Source: a virus. Taken from it: a DNA stretch of 46,765 bases. Positions 43,216 through 46,765 of this stretch are shown one piece after another. The translations under genes and the position numbers were made by a program. The stretch is from IMG/VR virus record IMGVR_UViG_3300027279_000004, positions 1 to 46,765 of that record, one strand, 5' to 3'. The notes beneath the pieces are model-generated. The model had not been told where the DNA came from. It worked only from the letters and a program-made list of their open reading frames with translations, and made no database searches. How positions within the stretch are numbered: position 1 is the first letter of the stretch; each line of letters begins with the position of its first letter.

Positions 43216-43247
43216 ATAATGAGTGCTGTATCTATAGCACTCATTAT
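43216..43247. terminator. Hairpin between head-module genes, possible terminator
   Basis: A 12-bp perfect stem (ATAATGAGTGCT 43216-43227, AGCACTCATTAT 43236-43247) with an 8-base loop, lying 17 bases upstream of the small fibre ATG. On the minus strand it is followed by TTGTGTC with a weak T content, so it may be a partial terminator. Confidence 0.5.
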
Positions 43248-43281
43248 ATTAACTGGTTATTACAATGTTTAGGCGTATTAA

Positions 43282-43650
43282 CTATTCAGAAGAACCATCT
43301 GCATTATCTAACCCCTCGAAGGTTTGTAAAGTAGTTGCTTGTTCATGTTTATCTAAGTTAGAAGTCTTATCACCAACTCGATCTGGTACACAAATTGCTG
43401 TCTCCAACTCATACATGAACTTGTAAACCTCTCCATAAGGTTTACTCGATAAGTACTTCTTCAGGCTTAAGAGCATATTGCTAGAAATATTGTAGTACTC
43501 TAATGGTTTCTCACTTAGCTCATTCTCTTGTCTTAGGTCTGAATCCAAAGCACTAATTAAACTATATACTTCTCGATAAGTTTGATTACCTAAATAGTTT
43601 GAAATTTCGATTAGGGTATTCTTTGATAAGGAATATCTTGATTCACTCAT
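43282..43650 (-). CDS. Hypothetical protein with internal helical duplication
   Basis: A 122-residue acidic protein with two aligned 27-residue units: residues 13-39 (LIEISNYLGNQTYREVYSLI...) and 60-86 (LLSLKKYLSSKPYGEVYKFM...). Shared positions include leucines, YL, Y-x-E-V-Y and a following amphipathic helix. This suggests duplication of a helical hairpin. The C-terminal 35 residues are Asp/Glu/Thr-rich and probably disordered. It lies between the plus-strand SWIM gene and the fibre-tip gene. Family not recognised. Confidence 0.6.
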   Translation of the reverse strand: MSESRYSLSKNTLIEISNYLGNQTYREVYSLISALDSDLRQENELSEKPLEYYNISSNMLLSLKKYLSSKPYGEVYKFMYELETAICVPDRVGDKTSNLDKHEQATTLQTFEGLDNADGSSE

Positions 43651-43702
43651 ATTTGTTTTGATCTAAAGAATAAACTAATTGTAACACAAAACGATTGGGT
43701 AT

Positions 43703-44113
43703 ATGTACAACCAACCAACAAAAAGATTTCCCAAAAGGTTAGCTGAGTTTCTGTTTCCTAATATAGATCCAAAGCAAATTAAGGACGCACACTTAAATAT
43801 TTCGGGTTATTTAACAGTGGAATTTGTCGATGGTAGTAAAAAAGTTAGAAAGATTCCTGGTAATTTGAGTCTAGATACACTCGCACGATTAGAACGAAGA
43901 TTGGTATTTGGAAAATTAATTCTCCAAGGCTATACCCTGAAAAAGGTAGAAGGCGGATACAAATGTATAACTGGAGAGGGCGTTGAGTATTATATGCAAG
44001 ATGAAACGTGTGAGTGTAAAGACTTTACTTACAATCTAGGTGAAAGAGAGCCTTGTAAACACCTGTTATTTAAAGATGCTTTTCTAGAGTTATTAGAGAT
44101 ATTTAATAGCTAA
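43703..44113 (+). CDS. Small SWIM zinc-finger protein on the opposite strand
   Basis: A 136-residue protein. The C-terminal half carries the SWIM motif CxCx(n)CxH: Cys103, Cys105, Cys118 and His120 (CECKDFTYNLGEREPCKHLL), preceded by YKCITGEGVEYYMQ, as in classic SWIM domains. SWIM domains bind zinc and take part in DNA or protein contacts. The N-terminal 65 residues (PKRLAEFLFPNIDPKQIKDA, LTVEFVDGSKKVRKIPG) look like a small beta domain. The gene is read against its neighbours. A weak promoter (TTGATC, 16 bases, TGTAAC at 43658-43685) precedes the ATG, which has only a weak ribosome-binding site. Its stop overlaps the stop of the converging gene. A moron-type insertion is likely. Confidence 0.75.
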   Translation: MYNQPTKRFPKRLAEFLFPNIDPKQIKDAHLNISGYLTVEFVDGSKKVRKIPGNLSLDTLARLERRLVFGKLILQGYTLKKVEGGYKCITGEGVEYYMQDETCECKDFTYNLGEREPCKHLLFKDAFLELLEIFNS

Positions 44114-44643
44114 ACAAGATCAGAATCATCATCATCCAAGTCTTCCTCTGCTGGGGGAGGATCGGAAAAGTAATCCCAATAGTTTTCAAGTGACACCTCT
44201 TCATCTACAAGTAAAAAATTTACATCTTTATTATTAGAACTTTCGCTGTGTTCTTCTTTTTGATTTACCTCGTTATCATCAACATCGTAAACAGAGTTTA
44301 ATACCTGTACGCCTGTAACAGGTAAACTCGAAGTGGCTGTCCAATCTGTGGCTGCAAAGATAACTTGAACTAACTCTTCATATTTATTTGCAGACTTAAA
44401 TAAAACTCCTTTTTCCTTAGCGTATATCCAAGTAAAGTAATCTTCATGTACATCACATATCAAAGCAAGATAGTTTACGGTACCAAAGTTTAGAACAATA
44501 GGTGTCAAATTTTCACTTGCTTGTTTTAGTAGGGCTTTAAAATTAGGTGCTAACTCCGATCTTATTAGAGGAGCTCCACCAATAGGGGTCCAATTAATTC
44601 TATCTCTACTATTATCTTTATTGTTATCCGTGTTTTTATTCAT
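44110..44643 (-). CDS. Unknown head-module protein with acidic tail, 177 aa
   Basis: The first 15 residues are Asn/Asp/Lys-rich. Residues 16-105 look folded (NWTPIGGAPLIRSELAPNFK, IVLNFGTVNYLALICDVHED, YFTWIYAKEKGVLFKSANKY). Residues 120-177 are strongly acidic, ending in DPPPAEEDLDDDDSDLV. It lies just after the portal gene, in a slot often held by small head-assembly or minor capsid proteins. An acidic tail could mimic DNA or bind basic capsid surfaces. Family not recognised. The stop overlaps the SWIM gene's stop by four bases. Confidence 0.6.
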   Translation of the reverse strand: MNKNTDNNKDNSRDRINWTPIGGAPLIRSELAPNFKALLKQASENLTPIVLNFGTVNYLALICDVHEDYFTWIYAKEKGVLFKSANKYEELVQVIFAATDWTATSSLPVTGVQVLNSVYDVDDNEVNQKEEHSESSNNKDVNFLLVDEEVSLENYWDYFSDPPPAEEDLDDDDSDLV

Positions 44644-44659
44644 GAGCTTAACCGTGAAC

Positions 44660-46267
44660 TTAATCTTCGTCTAACCCAGACTCATATTCTAACTCTTTTA
44701 ACAGCGTTTCTCCATCAGGTTCTTTTGGATGTTTAGATTCAAAATATTTTTGCTGTAACAACTTAAGTTGAGTGTTAATTCTATTCTCTTTAATACGATT
44801 CTCTGCAAATAGTTGATGCTGTCTAGTAACAATTCTCTGTTGTTTTAGTTCAGACTGTAAAGCTATCAGTTTAGCTTCTGCTATAGCTGCAGCAGAAGCA
44901 CGCATACTGGCTGCTGATTGACTTACTTGCTTCAACTCTTCATTATTAAGAATCGGTAAGTCTCCGATCATATCTCGCACATTCTGTAAATCTTTAGGTA
45001 ACGTAACATCAATAATTCCTCTATCAATCATAGCTGTATAAAGCTCTGTTTGTAGTCTTCTGGTGATTGGATCGGTCATACGCATAGGTATATAGCCAGG
45101 CTCTAATGAGCCAAAATTAAGCCAAACCAATTTACCTAAGCACATTTCAGTAAATGGCTCAACAACTTCAGCGTAGAGTGCCAATAAGTGCTGCTTAAAC
45201 TGTTCGAACTGTACCTCTAGCGAAGTCTGAGAAAACGCAGATACAGAGTCATCTATAAGCTGAGCTGGTAATAATAAACCACGATAAATCTGCTTATCAT
45301 GGTGTTTAATAGCTTCTGTGTAGATATCACCAAAGTTGTTTTGAGCCGTTAAGGTTGCTATTTCTGGAGCTCTGAAAGGTTCTCCTGGGTCTTCAAGAAC
45401 AATGCCATTAGAGTCATGTATATTAGCTAATGCTTCTTCTGTTTCTTCTGCTAAAGTCCTATAACGTATACCACCATCTGCCGGATCTTCTATTGATCTT
45501 GAAGACTTAGTTCTAGGTACAATAGCGTAGAGAATAGGAGAAGCAAACCTCTCTAGAGCATTTACCATGCTTGGGTAAAGTAATGTTTTTTGTAGATAAT
45601 GCGGATAAATTGATTCTAATGCAGAAACACCATAATAATTAGAATATCTTTTACTATGTGTAGTATAAATTACTTTATTTAAAGGTATATTAACAGGAGA
45701 AGCTTTATATGCTTGATACTGCCATATACCAGTTGTTACGTTGGGTATTACAGTGGGATAAGTTACCTTCTCACCTTGAGTTAGCCTACCTTGATCATTT
45801 GTTACAAAGATAATTGTAGCCGGATGTAAAGAAACAACAGACTCTAACCAAACTTGACCGTCTACTATGGTCCAATTAAACTCTGAAACTGAATAACCTG
45901 CCCATAAATTAGAAAACAAAATCTCTCCTAGAACTTGCCTAAGATTTGAACTCATCATTCTTAGGTTCGCTCTTACAAATCTCTGTATTTCTAAATCAGG
46001 GTGCTGGTATTCACCTAGTGAACTAATTAAAGACTTGATTATAAACTCTAGACCGGCTTGTATGGTTGGATCTACATTAACAGCTTGTTCGTACTCCCTA
46101 AGTTTTGAATACCTCGGTAGGTAGTAATTATAGTGAAACTTGCCTGCGTAAATAGCTGAGTTTGTTTGGCCAACTTGCTGTGCTCTTCCACCAGCTTCAG
46201 GTGGAATTCTAGAGTGTTTTATTTTAGTTTTGTAAGCACCTGCAGGTCTAGCTTGTCTAATAGGCAT
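44660..46267 (-). CDS. Portal protein, Mu gp29-like (DUF935 family)
   Basis: A 535-residue protein, close to Mu gp29 in size. The N-terminal part has LREYEQAVNVDPTIQAGLEF and IIKSLISSLGEYQHPDLEIQ, then GEILFSNLWAGYSVSEFNW, IYTTHSKRYSNYYGVSALES and IYPHYLQKTLLYPSMVNALE, with FASPILYAIVPR; together these match the DUF935 portal family. After the crown region (ETEEALANIHDSNGIVLEDP) comes the stem and C-terminal helical part (KHHDKQIYRGLLLPAQLIDD; MRASAAAIAEAKLIALQSEL). The portal is the dodecameric DNA entry ring. The gene leads the head module in this window, and the terminase is probably just beyond the edge. Confidence 0.85.
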   Translation of the reverse strand: MPIRQARPAGAYKTKIKHSRIPPEAGGRAQQVGQTNSAIYAGKFHYNYYLPRYSKLREYEQAVNVDPTIQAGLEFIIKSLISSLGEYQHPDLEIQRFVRANLRMMSSNLRQVLGEILFSNLWAGYSVSEFNWTIVDGQVWLESVVSLHPATIIFVTNDQGRLTQGEKVTYPTVIPNVTTGIWQYQAYKASPVNIPLNKVIYTTHSKRYSNYYGVSALESIYPHYLQKTLLYPSMVNALERFASPILYAIVPRTKSSRSIEDPADGGIRYRTLAEETEEALANIHDSNGIVLEDPGEPFRAPEIATLTAQNNFGDIYTEAIKHHDKQIYRGLLLPAQLIDDSVSAFSQTSLEVQFEQFKQHLLALYAEVVEPFTEMCLGKLVWLNFGSLEPGYIPMRMTDPITRRLQTELYTAMIDRGIIDVTLPKDLQNVRDMIGDLPILNNEELKQVSQSAASMRASAAAIAEAKLIALQSELKQQRIVTRQHQLFAENRIKENRINTQLKLLQQKYFESKHPKEPDGETLLKELEYESGLDED

Positions 46268-46301
46268 TATTTCGACTATTTAATAACTTTTGAGTTCTTC
46301 T

Positions 46302-46765
46302 TTATTGCAATATAGATAGGGGATTTGTCTTTATTCTATTCATTAATGAGTTAAACGGACTACTTTGCACTGTTTCGTTAAACGTACTGCTTGATCTATT
46401 TGAGTTTGGATTATATTTGTCCAGAAGATCATTAAGACTTTTCTGTCTATTGAGTTCCTCTTTGATTAAGTTATCTAAGTGCGTTGCACTTTGCAACAGT
46501 GCTTCAGTTTCTGAATAAGTCATAGACAAAAACTGATCTAAAGTAATACCACACTTCCTGTTAAGTAAAACAAATCTATCGAAATGTAAAGCCCTGCGAA
46601 CTTGATTAGCGATTAACTTTCTCCACTGTACTCTTAACTCAGCTCCTGAGGGTACACCCGAACTAAATACAGAGTAGTAGACAGCAAACCTAGCCAGGTC
46701 TGGCAAACCATACCAGCACATGTCAGGCATGTGCGGTAAGGTGTATCCCAATAAAGGAGGTCTGT
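46302..46765 (-). CDS. Partial unknown gene upstream of portal, N-terminus beyond window
   Basis: The frame runs in from the window edge with no stop (…RPPLLGYTLPHMPDMCWYGL…), so its true start is probably outside. The visible part is mostly helical: RFAVYYSVFSSGVPSGAELR, VQWRKLIANQVRRALHFDRF, SATHLDNLIKEELNRQKSLN, followed by a Ser/Asn-rich tail. It immediately precedes the portal gene by 34 bases. In Mu-type phages this slot holds a terminase-associated or small head protein. Family not recognised. Confidence 0.65.
   Translation of the reverse strand, partial: RPPLLGYTLPHMPDMCWYGLPDLARFAVYYSVFSSGVPSGAELRVQWRKLIANQVRRALHFDRFVLLNRKCGITLDQFLSMTYSETEALLQSATHLDNLIKEELNRQKSLNDLLDKYNPNSNRSSSTFNETVQSSPFNSLMNRIKTNPLSILQ

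Noticed and set aside
1-46765. CRISPR arrays, tRNA genes, integrase, transposase or reverse-transcriptase (diversity-generating) elements
   Set aside because: No regularly spaced identical repeats, cloverleaf-sized gaps or matching protein motifs were seen; intergenic space is too short for most of these.

Overview
The window is the virion-structure region of an AT-rich, contractile-tailed double-stranded DNA bacteriophage (Caudoviricetes, myovirus morphology). This follows from a tail sheath, a tail tube, gp25-like, J-like and I-like baseplate wedge genes, a Mu gp29-type portal, a Mu gpI-type prohead protease and a lambda gpE-type capsid protein. The DNA is almost fully coding and nearly every gene is on the minus strand. 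Many neighbours overlap by 1-4 bases or sit a few bases apart, as in a long, translationally coupled late transcript. No integrase, transposase, tRNA or CRISPR array is visible. The structural region alone exceeds 46 kb, so the genome is probably large. The host cannot be read from the sequence; a cyanobacterial host is possible but not shown.

In transcription order (high to low coordinates), the head module runs from 46.7 to 31.9 kb. It holds a partial gene at the edge, the portal (44660-46267), two small unknown genes, three fibre-like genes (39077-43199), a multidomain head protein with a pterin-dehydratase-like domain (37218-39068), a protease-scaffold polyprotein (34765-37152), the major capsid protein (33528-34736), a probable capsid decoration protein (32559-33458) and a small SAP/HeH-like protein. 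The neck and tail-tube module runs from 31.9 to 23.7 kb: two neck/tail-completion candidates, a very large sheath (24933-28832) and the tube (23733-24479). The baseplate module runs from 23.6 to 13.4 kb: hub, several unknown genes, a spike-like protein with proline-rich repeats, then gp25-like, J-like and I-like wedge proteins. The fibre and adhesion module fills 13.4 to 0 kb: fibre proteins, a propeller-like protein, a 2133-residue DUF4815-type protein, small unknown genes, a beta-helix spike protein and a partial gene at the left edge. No tape measure protein lies between tube and hub, so it must be elsewhere.

Two genes run against the flow on the plus strand. One (43703-44113) encodes a small SWIM zinc-finger protein inside the head module. 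The other (24671-24832) is a 53-residue putative membrane peptide between sheath and tube. It has a near-consensus sigma-70 promoter, evenly spaced short repeats, a good ribosome-binding site and a strong hairpin terminator, so it looks like an independently expressed moron cassette.

The observations most worth following are these: the self-contained 53-residue cassette; a strong internal ribosome-binding site and ATG that would release a separate 212-residue scaffold from the protease gene; and two enzyme-derived folds, pyrophosphatase-like and pterin-dehydratase-like, built into adjacent head-morphogenesis proteins. Fibre-type genes inside the head module and strong hairpins around the capsid, decoration and tube genes are also notable.
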